Source: Microbulbifer guangxiensis (GTDB lineage: Bacteria; Pseudomonadota; Gammaproteobacteria; Pseudomonadales; Cellvibrionaceae). From it: a stretch of DNA of 64,000 nucleotides. Below are positions 8,269-16,438 of this stretch, in pieces (position 1 is the first letter of the stretch; each line of letters opens with the position of its first letter). The DNA lies in contig NZ_JAJSAQ010000004.1 of NCBI RefSeq assembly GCF_021729075.1, positions 372,001 to 436,000 on the forward strand. Reading direction: 5' to 3'. Position numbers and translations under genes: made by a program. The notes below the pieces were generated by a model that searched no databases, was not told the origin of the DNA, and worked only from the letters and a program-made list of their open reading frames with translations.

Positions 8269-9103
8269 GTACAGCTTTCTCTTTTGGCTTTTCTGCCACC
8301 TGATTGATGATATGCAGCTCCCGCTGCGGGAAGGGAATGCTGAGTCCCTCGCGTTCCAGTGCCGGTTTCAGCTGCTTCATCAGGGACCAGTAGACATCCC
8401 AGTACTCCTCGGTGCGGACCCAGGCTCGCATGTGCAGGTTCACCGAGCTGTCCGCCAGTGCGCGCACGGCGAAGCTGGGCTCGGGGTCCGGCAGGATACG
8501 CGGCTCATCGGCCACCAGCTGGCGCAGGACTGCCATGCCCTTGTCGATATCGTCGCGGTAGGCAATGCTGGCAATGATCTCGATGCGGCGTGTGGCGTTG
8601 CGGGTGTAGTTGATCAGGTTCTGGCCCCAGACATTGCTGTTGGGCGCAGAAATACAGAGCCCGTCCGGCGTGTCGATACGGGTGGTGAACAGCCCCACTT
8701 CGCGCACCGTCCCCATGGTGTCACCGAACTGGATGGTGTCTCCGACCCGGAACGGACGCAGGCCCAGCAGAATGAAGCCGGCGGCGATGTTCTGCAGCGT
8801 GTCCTTCAGGGCCAGGCCGACGGCGATACCGGCGGCACCCAGCAGCGCGACCAGGCTCGTGGTATTGACCCCAAAGCGATCGAGGATCACCAGCGCACCG
8901 ATGACGTATACCGCCCACACCACCATGTTGCTCAGCACCGGGATCAGGGTGGCATCCAGTCGGCCGGACAGTCGCCGGACGCCACGGCGGGCCAGGCGTG
9001 CGGCGATATAGGTCAACAGCAGGATCAGCAGCGCACTGCCGAGTTTGAGGGCACCGGCGCTGATCAGCGGCCAGTACTGTTCGATGAGCGGTTGCAGGTC
9101 CAT
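8261..9103 (-). CDS. Small-conductance mechanosensitive channel, MscS family
   Basis: A 280-residue protein. I use the ATG at 9103, because AGGAGG lies eight bases upstream; the longer frame to 9151 has no such site. Three membrane helices lie at about 15-37, 52-72 and 78-108. The pore helix and gating region read LLGAAGIAVGLALKDTLQNI followed by GFILLGLRPFRVGDTI, the MscS signature, and the soluble domain contains GTVREVGLFTTRI and PNSNVWGQNLINYT. The size matches E. coli MscS (286). The channel opens under membrane tension during hypo-osmotic shock. It overlaps the downstream MgtC gene by 8 bases. Confidence 0.94.
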   Translation of the reverse strand: MDLQPLIEQYWPLISAGALKLGSALLILLLTYIAARLARRGVRRLSGRLDATLIPVLSNMVVWAVYVIGALVILDRFGVNTTSLVALLGAAGIAVGLALKDTLQNIAAGFILLGLRPFRVGDTIQFGDTMGTVREVGLFTTRIDTPDGLCISAPNSNVWGQNLINYTRNATRRIEIIASIAYRDDIDKGMAVLRQLVADEPRILPDPEPSFAVRALADSSVNLHMRAWVRTEEYWDVYWSLMKQLKPALEREGLSIPFPQRELHIINQVAEKPKEKAVHE

Positions 9104-9172
9104 TGGTACCCCTCCTTTTTCGATGGACGTAAGCCCCGCAGCATACGTCATCTCACCGACTGCCGCAGCGGC

Positions 9173-9766
9173 TCAGAGTAGGTTTTTTGCCCGCGCCTCG
9201 TCCACGCACTGCCGGTGTCCCGGGCAGGAGAGCAGGTGGTCATTGACCATGCCCGTCGCCTGCATATGGGCATACATGATGGTGGAACCGACAAAGCTGA
9301 AACCCGCTTTCTTGAGCGCCCGGCTCATGGCATCGGACACCGGCGTGGTGGCCGGCACGTCGGCCATGGTGTGCGGCCGGTTGACGAGCACCCGGCCGTC
9401 CGTGAACTGCCAGAGAAAATCCGACAGAGTCTCCCCGCGCTCGCGCAGGGCCAGATAGGCGCGGGCGTTCTTGACCGCCGACTCCACCTTCAGACGGTTG
9501 CGGATGATGCCGGGATCCTGCAGCAACCGCTCGATCTTCGCCGGGGTATAGCGGGCGATGCGCTCGGCATCGAAACCGTCGAAGAGGCGGCGGTAGTTCT
9601 CCCGCTTGTTCAGTACCGTGATCCATGACAGGCCAGCCTGGGCCCCCTCGAGGATAAGGAACTCAAACAGCCGGGCATCGTCGGTGACCGGGCGGCCCCA
9701 CTCCTCATCGTGGTATTGCCGGTAGAGCGGTGTGGACAGGCACCAGTCGCAGCGGTTTTCACCCAT
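9173..9766 (-). CDS. tag: DNA-3-methyladenine glycosylase I
   Basis: A 197-residue enzyme that excises 3-methyladenine from alkylated DNA. It has the Tag start RCDWCLSTPLYRQYHDEEWG, with a zinc-ligand Cys and His as in E. coli (C4/H17), and the catalytic-region motif LEGAQAGLSWITVLNKRENY. The other two zinc ligands fall in the C-terminal VNDHLLSCPGH. Length fits the family (about 187-195). The 69-base gap to the MscS gene leaves it open whether they share a transcript. Confidence 0.95.
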   Translation of the reverse strand: MGENRCDWCLSTPLYRQYHDEEWGRPVTDDARLFEFLILEGAQAGLSWITVLNKRENYRRLFDGFDAERIARYTPAKIERLLQDPGIIRNRLKVESAVKNARAYLALRERGETLSDFLWQFTDGRVLVNRPHTMADVPATTPVSDAMSRALKKAGFSFVGSTIMYAHMQATGMVNDHLLSCPGHRQCVDEARAKNLL

Positions 9767-9789
9767 GACGTTGCTCCGGATCCGGCCTG

Positions 9790-9879
9790 TTACTGGGCAC
9801 CAGAAAAGAAGTAATGCTGGATCAACTGCAGCACTAACAGGGTCATCACCAGCAGGAAAATAATATTGCCGCGGTTCAC
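9790..9879 (-). CDS. Candidate 29-residue membrane peptide coupled to the SDR gene
   Basis: This short frame begins at a GTG whose last two bases overlap the TGA of the SDR gene (GTGA). A strong GGGGAGGTG site lies about six bases upstream, inside the SDR coding end. The peptide is one hydrophobic helix with charged ends: MNRGNIIFLLVMTLLVLQLI then QHYFFSGAQ. The start overlap, the ribosome site and the membrane-like composition argue for real translation. No homology can be claimed. Conserved small proteins of this kind are often missed because of length. Confidence 0.6.
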   Translation of the reverse strand: MNRGNIIFLLVMTLLVLQLIQHYFFSGAQ

Positions 9880-10910
9880 GCCGACACCTCCCCGGTTTCT
9901 TTCTTCACAGTGATTTTCGCCACGTTGGCCGGCAGCAGATCCTGCCCGATCAACCAGTCGCGACTCTCCTGCAGCATCGTTTCCAGTGGAACATCGCCCC
10001 GGTAGCCCAACTCCCGTCGTGCCTTTTCGCAGCTGGCCGTGACCCGCCGTGTGATCAGCGCCGCCTTCTCCGGGGTAATCCGCGGTTCCTTGCCGGTAAC
10101 ACGCGACAGCAAATCGGAAACCTGCCCCACCAGATGAATCACGGCGGCAGGCGTGGTGCGCCGGGGGACCGGCTTTCCCAGCAGCCGGGCAATGGTGCCG
10201 AAGAACTCGAGGAAACTGGCATCGATGCCGGCGAGGATGTAGTTCTCACCCGTCCGGCCCTTTTCGAAAGCCGCGATGTGCGCCCTGGCCACTTCCGCAG
10301 CGTGACAGAATGAGCCGTTGCCCGGTGGCACCCCCGGCAACTGATCGTCCAGGATCAGGAAAAATGTCTGCGCCCAGCTGCTGGTGTCATATTTACCGAC
10401 GATCGCACAGGGATTCAGGAAAACCGCATCCAGGCCCCGGTCAATTTCCTCACGCACCGCCAGCTCCGCCCGCTTCTTGGTGTAGAGATAGCCATAACGC
10501 GGGTCATCCGCGAGCTGCGGGCTCTCCTCATCGATGGGTTGATCCTGATAGCCATAAGCGGAAATGGAACTGGTCACCACCATGCGACCGGCCTGCTTCC
10601 GGCGTGCGACCCGGGCGAGATTGGCCGAGCCCTCGACGTTGTCCCGCCACTGCTGCGCGCGGCCTCCGCGCCACATGCTGGTATTCGCCGCCACATGAAA
10701 CACCGCATCCACCTGCTCCGGCACCGCCCGCTCCAGGGAGCCCATATCACCGAGACTTCCGGGCACCAGGTGAGCACCGAGGGACTGCGCCAACCGGGTA
10801 TCCGATCCCTGCCGGTGCATGGCGGTAACCCGCCACCCCTGCGCAATGAGCTGCTCGATCAGGTTGGCGCCGAGAAACCCGGTACCGCCGGTGACGAAGG
10901 CGTGTTTCAT
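9876..10910 (-). CDS. NAD-dependent epimerase/dehydratase family protein (extended SDR)
   Basis: A 344-residue protein with a Rossmann fold binding NAD(P): the glycine motif is TGGTGFLGANLIEQL at the N-terminus, DAVFHVAANTSM follows strand 4, a Ser-rich VVTSSISAYG precedes the catalytic YLYTK (YxxxK), and FLNPCAIVG follows. This layout is that of extended SDRs such as dihydroflavonol reductase-like and 3-beta-HSD-like enzymes. The substrate cannot be assigned. A predicted membrane peptide gene overlaps its stop. Confidence 0.9.
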   Translation of the reverse strand: MKHAFVTGGTGFLGANLIEQLIAQGWRVTAMHRQGSDTRLAQSLGAHLVPGSLGDMGSLERAVPEQVDAVFHVAANTSMWRGGRAQQWRDNVEGSANLARVARRKQAGRMVVTSSISAYGYQDQPIDEESPQLADDPRYGYLYTKKRAELAVREEIDRGLDAVFLNPCAIVGKYDTSSWAQTFFLILDDQLPGVPPGNGSFCHAAEVARAHIAAFEKGRTGENYILAGIDASFLEFFGTIARLLGKPVPRRTTPAAVIHLVGQVSDLLSRVTGKEPRITPEKAALITRRVTASCEKARRELGYRGDVPLETMLQESRDWLIGQDLLPANVAKITVKKETGEVSA

Positions 10911-11328
10911 GCTGGAGTAACCTCGAAAACGTGACAGTCGCTGGAAAACTGAAGGGCGATTCCGTCAGTTTCCAGCAAAAACCGGTTTGAAGGAAATTCT
11001 TGAAGTCCGCCCCATGCCATACCAACGCAAGCGGGTACTTATTGCAACCAAGCCGATGGCAACCGACTTGCCATTTCAGCGCTCACCCGGGCACGGCAAC
11101 GCCGTCGCCTGCCGGGAATTAACTGCGGGCCAGTTTTTTTCGACCGCACGCCAGAACTTTTTCCATGCGGAAATTTTTCATCGACCAGCCATCCAGCACG
11201 ATGATCGCCAATACCATCCACTGCTCCTGATGCCGTGAGCTCGAGTTTTTTATCCACGGACAGTTGGGTAACCTAGGGCATTTTACCGGCCCGCGCCACA
11301 GGGCAGCGGGATCAAAGGAGATCGTGTA
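10911..11328. other. Intergenic region, 418 bp
   Basis: The region lies between the SDR gene (minus) and dtd (plus), so it must hold two divergent promoters. It is locally AT-richer. The only coding candidate I can support at all is a 32-codon minus-strand frame at 11119-11217. Several longer frames on both strands look like chance. No RNA gene was recognised. Confidence 0.4.
11119..11217 (-). CDS. Possible 32-residue small protein
   Basis: The ATG at 11217 has AGGAG six bases upstream on the minus strand. The peptide begins MVLAIIVLDGWSMKNFRMEK and ends with a basic tail (GRKKLARS). A hydrophobic start followed by a positively charged tail could attach to the membrane. Only the ribosome site and composition support it; no family is recognised. 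Confidence 0.3.
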   Translation of the reverse strand: MVLAIIVLDGWSMKNFRMEKVLACGRKKLARS

Positions 11329-11766
11329 GTGAAGGGGTTGATTCAGCGGGTGCGGCACGCCCAGGTGGACGTGGACGGGAAAACGGTCGGCGCCATTGAA
11401 CGCGGTCTGCTACTGCTACTCGGTGTAGAGGCCCGCGATGACCGCGCTACAGCCGACAAACTGCTGCAGAAAGTGTTGCATTATCGCGTGTTCGGCGACG
11501 AGAGCGGACGCATGAACCTCAATGTGCAGCAGGCTGGTGGCGGCCTGCTGGTGGTCAGCCAGTTCACCCTCGTTGCCGATACGGCGCGGGGCCTGCGGCC
11601 CAGTTTCAGCAAGGGTGCCAGCCCCGCACAGGCCGAGGGGCTCTACGACTACTTCGTCGAGCGTGCCCGCGCTCAGCTGTCCCCGGTTGCCTGCGGCATA
11701 TTCGCCGCCGACATGCAGGTCTCGCTGTTGAACGACGGACCGGTGACGTTCCTGCTGGAGTCCTGA
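11329..11766 (+). CDS. dtd: D-aminoacyl-tRNA deacylase
   Basis: A 145-residue enzyme that hydrolyses D-aminoacyl-tRNA, such as D-Tyr-tRNA, protecting translation. The start is a GTG with AAAGGAG upstream. Hallmarks are [14 protein letters not shown] at the N-terminus, [23 protein letters not shown] with the SQFTL motif, the [13 protein letters not shown] segment, and the terminal [13 protein letters not shown] with the conserved N-x-G-P-V-T motif. It is full length compared with E. coli (145). Its last 94 bases overlap, tail to tail, the coding end of the aminopeptidase gene on the other strand. Confidence 0.97.
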   Translation: MKGLIQRVRHAQVDVDGKTVGAIERGLLLLLGVEARDDRATADKLLQKVLHYRVFGDESGRMNLNVQQAGGGLLVVSQFTLVADTARGLRPSFSKGASPAQAEGLYDYFVERARAQLSPVACGIFAADMQVSLLNDGPVTFLLES

Positions 11767-12842
11767 TAGGCAGACGCCAGTGCATCCAGTCGCCGGTCTC
11801 GCTCTTTCTTGTCCAGCTTACCCAATCGCTCGGTGGCACGGTAAAAGTCCTCCCAGCCATCGCTCTGCCGATAGAGCTGCTGAAACGCCGGCACCCGGGT
11901 CTGGTACTCCGAGACCAGGGCCAGGGTCGCGTTGTTGGTTTTGTCGATATAGGCCTTGTAGCGATCCGGGTAGGCCCAGCCGGCGGAGAGCGCCCGATAG
12001 CATGCCCGCAGCCGCGACAGGGTCTCTTCCTTGCGCTGGCGCTGGATTCCCACCGGCAGGTCGCTGTCGTAAATCGCCTCCAGCTGGCGCCGGGTAGTCA
12101 TCATCAGCGCATTGACCGCTTTTGCTTCGGCAATCCGGTTGGCCGCAGGCCCGTCGATTCCCTGCCGACGGCGCCAGTCCGGCAGGGCCAGCTGTGCCAC
12201 CGCCGTGGCGAAACTCTCGTTGAACTGGGTGTCACCAGAGATATATACCCGGCGGTGGGCCAGCTCATGAAACAGGAGCCCCGCCAGCCGCTCCGGTGGC
12301 CAGTGCACAAAGCTCGACATGACCGGATCATCGAACCAGCCCAGTGTGCTGTAGGCCGGCACCGGGCCCAGATAGACATCGAACCCGTCGGCAGCCAATT
12401 CCTGCGCCTTGTTTCGTGCCCAATCCTTGCGGAAATAGCCGCGGTAGCTGGCACAGCCGACGATGGGATAGCACCAGCGCCGGGGCTTGAGAGAAAATTC
12501 CGGCGCCGCCAGCACGTTCCAGATGGGATAGTCGTCTTCCAGCTTGACGTAGGCGCCGTATGCCCGCCCCACCGGTAACTTCAGCTCTCCGGCGGCATAT
12601 GCCCGGATTGCCTGCACCAGCGCCAGCTGCTGCTGGAGCTTGTCGTCGGTATCCTCGGCGGTGGCTATTTTTTCGATCGGCTCCCGCGCCGCGAGGATGC
12701 GCATTTGCCCCGTGGCTGCCTGGGCGTAATATCCCGCTGTCTCGCAGCCGCCGAGCGCGGTGGTGATGAGCAGGACGGCAAGCAGGCGCCATCCGCAAAT
12801 GCCCTTGTTGTGCTCCCTGCTGCTATACAATTGGTGATCCAT
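11673..12842 (-). CDS. Predicted aminopeptidase lipoprotein (COG4324 family)
   Basis: A 389-residue protein with a lipoprotein signal (lipobox LGGC, Cys33). It belongs to the COG4324/PF10023 predicted aminopeptidase group: the metal motif [13 protein letters not shown] (HExxH) is followed by [13 protein letters not shown], giving the third ligand, a Glu in the NESFA motif. The motif [15 protein letters not shown] and the stretch [15 protein letters not shown] occur in the expected order. The C-terminus runs over dtd: the final 31 residues are encoded antisense to the dtd 3' end. Family members often end near that point, so the tail could be non-essential. Confidence 0.88.
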   Translation of the reverse strand: MDHQLYSSREHNKGICGWRLLAVLLITTALGGCETAGYYAQAATGQMRILAAREPIEKIATAEDTDDKLQQQLALVQAIRAYAAGELKLPVGRAYGAYVKLEDDYPIWNVLAAPEFSLKPRRWCYPIVGCASYRGYFRKDWARNKAQELAADGFDVYLGPVPAYSTLGWFDDPVMSSFVHWPPERLAGLLFHELAHRRVYISGDTQFNESFATAVAQLALPDWRRRQGIDGPAANRIAEAKAVNALMMTTRRQLEAIYDSDLPVGIQRQRKEETLSRLRACYRALSAGWAYPDRYKAYIDKTNNATLALVSEYQTRVPAFQQLYRQSDGWEDFYRATERLGKLDKKERDRRLDALASAYQDSSRNVTGPSFNSETCMSAANMPQATGDS

Positions 12843-12875
12843 TCATTCTTCTGGTCAGTTTCAGGGAGGGCAGCC

Positions 12876-13133
12876 ATGGAACCGGCAGCCGCCGCCAATG
12901 GAATACCACCCGTGGCCGCCGTCTTGACGGTGTTTGCGCTGGTGTTCGCCGTCATCGGCTGGTTGCGCCTGATCCTGGCCGGGTTTCGCGAAGGCACGCT
13001 ATTCGGCCTCGCCGCCCTTTTCCTGCCGCCGATAGCCCTGATTGGCCTGGCGCCCCAGTGGCAGCGGCACCGGGAGATCTATTACCTGGTCCTCGGCGCG
13101 CTGGTTTTCATCAGCATAGCGGGAATTTTTTAG
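12876..13133 (+). CDS. Small two-helix membrane protein
   Basis: An 85-residue protein whose ATG is preceded by AGGGAGG. It has a hydrophobic helix at about 8-32 (VAAVLTVFALVFAVIGWLRLI), a short charged loop with G-F-R-E-G, a second helix (TLFGLAALFLPPIALIGLA), and a third hydrophobic tail (YYLVLGALVFISIAGIF) after a basic WQRHREI stretch. It therefore probably has three membrane segments. No family is recognised. It is divergent from the aminopeptidase gene, with only 33 bases between starts. Confidence 0.7.
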   Translation: MEPAAAANGIPPVAAVLTVFALVFAVIGWLRLILAGFREGTLFGLAALFLPPIALIGLAPQWQRHREIYYLVLGALVFISIAGIF

Positions 13134-13187
13134 CTTTCCCGTGCTCAAAGCCGGGTAACTTTTGCAAGACAATACACTGGATCGTTC

Positions 13188-13577
13188 ATGCTACGCCGTG
13201 TCTCTGCCACCCTGCTGCTGGCTGTCCCCCTCCTCCATGGCTGCGAGGGCGGCAGTCGCCAGATCGACACCCAGATACGCACCGTCAACTATGAGTGTGG
13301 CGATGGCACTCGGCTGCAGGTCAAATATGGCAAGCCGGAGAGCGGCCCTTCGATGGCCATGCTGACCTTCGATAACAAGCTGGTCCCCATGCACCAGGAA
13401 CCGGCAGCCTCCGGTGTCCTGTTTGTCGCCGACAAGGGGCACCCGGACTATCGCTGGCATACCAAGGAAGACTCCGCCGCGCTCTCCCTTCGCAAGAGTG
13501 GCGAACGGGAATTTGAGGTGATCCTGTACGACTGCCAGAGCATTCAGCATGGCGCCACAGGCGAAACCCGCTCCTGA
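13188..13577 (+). CDS. MliC-like lipoprotein, putative C-type lysozyme inhibitor
   Basis: A 129-residue protein with a lipoprotein signal (LLHGC, Cys19). The mature part carries MliC/PliC features: a YECGDGTRLQVKYG strand with the conserved Cys, a MHQEPAASGVLF segment equivalent to the inhibitor's SASGA loop that inserts in the lysozyme active site, and WHTKEDSAALS. A late Cys (YDCQS) can pair with the first. It would sit at the outer or inner membrane and protect peptidoglycan from host-type lysozyme. Assignment rests on motif order and is moderately sure. Confidence 0.75.
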   Translation: MLRRVSATLLLAVPLLHGCEGGSRQIDTQIRTVNYECGDGTRLQVKYGKPESGPSMAMLTFDNKLVPMHQEPAASGVLFVADKGHPDYRWHTKEDSAALSLRKSGEREFEVILYDCQSIQHGATGETRS

Positions 13578-13625
13578 GCGCACTGGCCTGACCCCACCTG
13601 CAGAACAGCCCGGATTGAACGACGG

Positions 13626-13639
13626 TTGATCCAGGTCAA
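13626..13639 (+). promoter_or_regulatory. Anr/FNR-type box upstream of the DUF3149 gene
   Basis: TTGATCCAGGTCAA matches the Anr/FNR consensus (TTGAT, four bases, ATCAA or GTCAA) in every fixed position of the Anr form. A -10-like TACACT lies at 13661-13666. If transcription begins near 13673, the box centre is at about -41, where FNR-type activators work at class II promoters. The -10 and start site are estimates. Confidence 0.65.
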
Positions 13640-13701
13640 TTGGCGCCTGCGGCCCGGCCCTACACTGGTTGTGTTCAATGACCACTGTTGGAGCGAGCAT
13701 C

Positions 13702-13830
13702 ATGGCAGCACTTATCGACCTTTTCACCAGCTTCTCTGGCCTTCTCAGCCTCGGCATCATCGCTTTTGTGTGCCTGATGGCGACCTTTATGACCCGCATG
13801 GTATTGCGCAAGATGCACGAGGGCGCGTGA
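13702..13830 (+). CDS. DUF3149 family small membrane protein
   Basis: A 42-residue protein with GGAGCGAG before the ATG. Its sequence follows DUF3149: an ALIDLFTSFSGLLSLGII start, a single hydrophobic helix, and a basic end MVLRKMHEGA. It is expected to lie in the inner membrane. The function of the family is unknown. The upstream Anr/FNR-like box suggests expression under low oxygen. Confidence 0.8.
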   Translation: MAALIDLFTSFSGLLSLGIIAFVCLMATFMTRMVLRKMHEGA

Positions 13831-13860
13831 GCCCCGGCCCGATAACGGGTGATGAGCCTC

Positions 13861-14028
13861 TCAGTAACCGCAGGCGAATGCTTCTGCGGTAGCGCCGGTA
13901 AAGTGACCGCGCTGCAGGAACAGCAGTGCCTGCCGGATCGCTTCCGGGTTCGCCATGATTTCGCCCCGGGTCAACGGCAGCGTCTTGATACCGGGTTCGA
14001 ACGGCGCCGGACCGAGCTTCGGCGGCAC
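13861..14028 (-). CDS. Possible 55-residue small protein downstream of tatC
   Basis: This frame follows the tatC stop in the same reading frame. From the GTG at 14028 it reads MPPKLGPAPFEPGIKTLPLT, then RGEIMANPEAIRQALLFLQR, GHFTGATAEAFACGY and a stop. The balanced composition and the amphipathic NPEAIRQALLFLQRGHF helix look protein-like, and codon third positions are GC-rich. There is no strong ribosome site at the GTG; an internal ATG (M25) has GGGGCGAA upstream. It could be a real small gene, or a remnant of a longer one. Confidence 0.35.
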   Translation of the reverse strand: MPPKLGPAPFEPGIKTLPLTRGEIMANPEAIRQALLFLQRGHFTGATAEAFACGY

Positions 14029-14040
14029 GCAATGCCGGTC

Positions 14041-14784
14041 TCAGCCATCCGTCTCCTCTTGCGCCGGCTTTCGCTTGATCCAGCGGCCGATCAGGATTCC
14101 AAGCTCAAACAGCAACCACATGGGAATCGCCAGCAGCGACTGGGAAATGACATCCGGCGGTGTCAGCAGCATGCCCACCAGGAAACAGCCGACGATGACA
14201 TAGGGGCGCTTTGAAGCCAGGGTCTTTGCATCGACGGCACCACTCCAGATCAGCAACACGGTCGCGATGGGTATTTCGAAAGCAAAACCGAAGGCAAAGA
14301 ACAGCTTCAGCACCAGATCCAGGTAGCGGCTGATATCCGGCAGAACCTTGATATCGGAGTGGGCAGAACTGATGAAAAAATCAAACAGGATCGGGAACAC
14401 CACGAAATAGGCGAATGCCATGCCGGCATAAAAGAGCACCACACTGGAAACCAGGATCGGCATGGCCAGGCGCTTTTCATTTTGATAAAGGCCCGGGGCG
14501 ATGAAAGCCCAGGCCTGGTACAGCACATAGGGAATGCCGAGGAAAAACGCCAGGATAAAGGTGGTCTTGAACGGGGTGAAAAATGGCGAGGTCACCTCGG
14601 TGGCGATCATGCCTGCGCCCTCGACCAGGCGCTCCTGCAGCGGATCGGCAACGAAGTCATAAATCTGCGATGCGAACGGCACCATGCAGACAAAAATCAC
14701 CACCACCACCAGCAACGTCTTGAGCAGACGATCGCGAAGTTCGATCAGGTGGTCGATAAACGGCTGATGTTGCTGTTCGCTCAT
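14041..14784 (-). CDS. tatC: Twin-arginine translocase subunit TatC
   Basis: A 247-residue inner-membrane protein that recognises the twin-arginine signal of folded exported proteins. It starts [16 protein letters not shown], the conserved TatC N-terminus whose Glu contacts the signal, has six hydrophobic helices, and shows the [10 protein letters not shown] and [11 protein letters not shown] loops. Length matches E. coli TatC (258). Its ATG overlaps the tatB stop by four bases. It is the last recognised gene of the ubi-his-tat operon. Confidence 0.97.
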   Translation of the reverse strand: MSEQQHQPFIDHLIELRDRLLKTLLVVVVIFVCMVPFASQIYDFVADPLQERLVEGAGMIATEVTSPFFTPFKTTFILAFFLGIPYVLYQAWAFIAPGLYQNEKRLAMPILVSSVVLFYAGMAFAYFVVFPILFDFFISSAHSDIKVLPDISRYLDLVLKLFFAFGFAFEIPIATVLLIWSGAVDAKTLASKRPYVIVGCFLVGMLLTPPDVISQSLLAIPMWLLFELGILIGRWIKRKPAQEETDG

Positions 14785-15299
14785 GAAGATTTGTCTTCGT
14801 CCCTGGGTGAGCGTCGCTCGTCCTGGTCTTTGAAATGATCGGGATGATCGGGGTTGAACTCCGGATCACCGTGATCATGCAGGTGCTCGGGGTACTCGGG
14901 ATCCTCCAGTTCCTCCTCATCCTCCGGCAGGTGCTCCGAGTCGCCCATTTGCCGCTCGTCCTCCGGCAGGTAGTCGGAGGCCTCGGCGCGGGAGGTTTCC
15001 GGCAACTCGATCTCTTCCCCTTTGGGCTGGCTCTCTGCCAGAGGCTCGCGCACTGACGCCTCCAGTTCGCGCCGACTCTCTTCCAGCTCGCGGAGGATCC
15101 GCTCGTTGTGCAGTTCGCGGCGGATATCATCGGCACCCACTTCACGCTCGAGCTCCTCGCGCGCATTGTGGAGCGTGCGCTTGAGGCCCGACCACCAGCG
15201 GGCCGTGGTGCGCACCGCATCCGGCAGGCGCTCCGGGCCCACCACCAGAAGACCGACGACAGCGACCAGCAGCAACTCGAAAAAACCGATATCAAACAC
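14781..15299 (-). CDS. tatB: Sec-independent translocase subunit TatB
   Basis: A 172-residue protein with one N-terminal membrane helix ([20 protein letters not shown]) followed by the conserved GPERLP hinge and an amphipathic helix ([15 protein letters not shown]). A long acidic C-terminal part with Glu/Asp repeats and a His/Asp/Pro-rich end follows; this region varies between species. The F-x-E-L motif marks TatB rather than TatA. It works with TatC as the receptor complex. Confidence 0.95.
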   Translation of the reverse strand: MFDIGFFELLLVAVVGLLVVGPERLPDAVRTTARWWSGLKRTLHNAREELEREVGADDIRRELHNERILRELEESRRELEASVREPLAESQPKGEEIELPETSRAEASDYLPEDERQMGDSEHLPEDEEELEDPEYPEHLHDHGDPEFNPDHPDHFKDQDERRSPRDEDKSS

Positions 15300-15314
15300 G
15301 CGCGCGCTCTCGGC

Positions 15315-15581
15315 TTACTTGTCCTGGGACTGCTTGTCTTTTTGCTGTGTAGACTCGGACTTGGGCTTGTCCGCCTCATCGTGTTCGAGGCGCTTGGTTT
15401 CCTTGGTCTTGCCCTCATCGTCCTCGCCGGCCTTGTCCTCATCCTTCATGGCTTTCTTGAAGCCCTTGATGGCACCACCGAGGTCACCGCCGAGATTTTT
15501 CAGCCGCTTGGTGCCGAAAAGCAGCAGCACGATCACCAGAATGATAAGCAGCTGCCAGATACTGATACCGCCAAAACCCAT
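15315..15581 (-). CDS. tatA: Sec-independent translocase subunit TatA
   Basis: An 88-residue protein with an N-terminal membrane helix ([20 protein letters not shown]), the [10 protein letters not shown] hinge and an amphipathic helix ([13 protein letters not shown]), then an acidic and basic tail ending in DKQSQDK. These are standard TatA features; it forms the ring that carries folded proteins across the inner membrane. It is separated from hisE by 49 bases. Confidence 0.96.
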   Translation of the reverse strand: MGFGGISIWQLLIILVIVLLLFGTKRLKNLGGDLGGAIKGFKKAMKDEDKAGEDDEGKTKETKRLEHDEADKPKSESTQQKDKQSQDK

Positions 15582-15630
15582 AACTTACTCCTTCAAGATC
15601 CAGTTGTTTCGGTGCCGTAGGCGCCGTTCG

Positions 15631-15987
15631 CTATTGTTGTTGCCCTTGCTCCTGCGTGGCCGTGCGAGCGGCTTTTTCTTCCAAGCCGGAGAGGCCGAAA
15701 CGGCGCCCCAATTCGCGCAATACATCCTGTGAATCCGCCCCCAGGTGAGAAAGCATCACCAGGGAGTGAAACCAGAGGTCGGCAGTCTCGGCAATCATCG
15801 CCTCGCGGTCGCCACTGCGCTCGGCGTCCTTCGCCGCGAGGATCACTTCCGTGGCCTCCTCGCCGACCTTCTCGAGAATCTTGTTCAGCCCCTTGCGGTG
15901 CAGGCTGGCCACATAGGACGCCTCCGCATCGCCGGAGCGCTTGCGGCTGTCGAGTACCGCATCCAGTTCACGCAGCAGGTCATTCAT
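15631..15987 (-). CDS. hisE: Phosphoribosyl-ATP pyrophosphatase
   Basis: A 118-residue enzyme for the second step of histidine synthesis (PR-ATP to PR-AMP and PPi). The all-alpha MazG-like fold shows [19 protein letters not shown] and the [13 protein letters not shown] motif whose acidic residues bind Mg2+. I start at the ATG at 15987; the longer frame is a shadow of hisI. It overlaps the hisI end by 8 bases. HisE and HisI are separate proteins here, as in Pseudomonas, not a fusion as in E. coli. Confidence 0.96.
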   Translation of the reverse strand: MNDLLRELDAVLDSRKRSGDAEASYVASLHRKGLNKILEKVGEEATEVILAAKDAERSGDREAMIAETADLWFHSLVMLSHLGADSQDVLRELGRRFGLSGLEEKAARTATQEQGQQQ

Positions 15988-16396
15988 AAATGTCGTCCGG
16001 ATTCTTGATGACTGGCTGGTTGACCCGCCACTGGCCCTGCTCCAGTACCCGGTAAAAGCAGCTGGTGCGGCCGGTGTGACAGGCAATTCCACCACGCTGC
16101 TCAACCAGCAGCAGCAGGGTGTCGCCATCGCAGTCGAGGCGTATCTCGCAGATCCGCTGCTCGTGGCCGGAGGACTCACCCTTGCGCCAGAGTTTGCCGC
16201 GCGAGCGGGACCAGTAGACCGCCCGCCCCTCGCGGGCGGTCAGCTGGAGTGACTCAGGGTTCATCCACGCCATCATCAGGACGCGGCCACTGCGGGCATC
16301 CTGCGCAATGGCGGGTACCAGCCCGTCGTCATTCCAACGTACGGCGTCGATCAAATCCTGTGTTGTCGAAACCTCTGTCACTGCTTTGCCTGTCAC
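15980..16396 (-). CDS. hisI: Phosphoribosyl-AMP cyclohydrolase
   Basis: A 138-residue metal enzyme for the third step of histidine synthesis. Motifs include [20 protein letters not shown], a [16 protein letters not shown] loop, and the metal-binding [13 protein letters not shown] together with [14 protein letters not shown] holding the Zn2+ Cys and His ligands. Full length for the family. It is translationally coupled to hisE and follows ubiB by 42 bases. Confidence 0.96.
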   Translation of the reverse strand: MTGKAVTEVSTTQDLIDAVRWNDDGLVPAIAQDARSGRVLMMAWMNPESLQLTAREGRAVYWSRSRGKLWRKGESSGHEQRICEIRLDCDGDTLLLLVEQRGGIACHTGRTSCFYRVLEQGQWRVNQPVIKNPDDIYE

Positions 16397-16438
16397 GTAT
16401 CTCTTGATTGTAGGTGGCTCACGGACGCCGGTCGGCTG

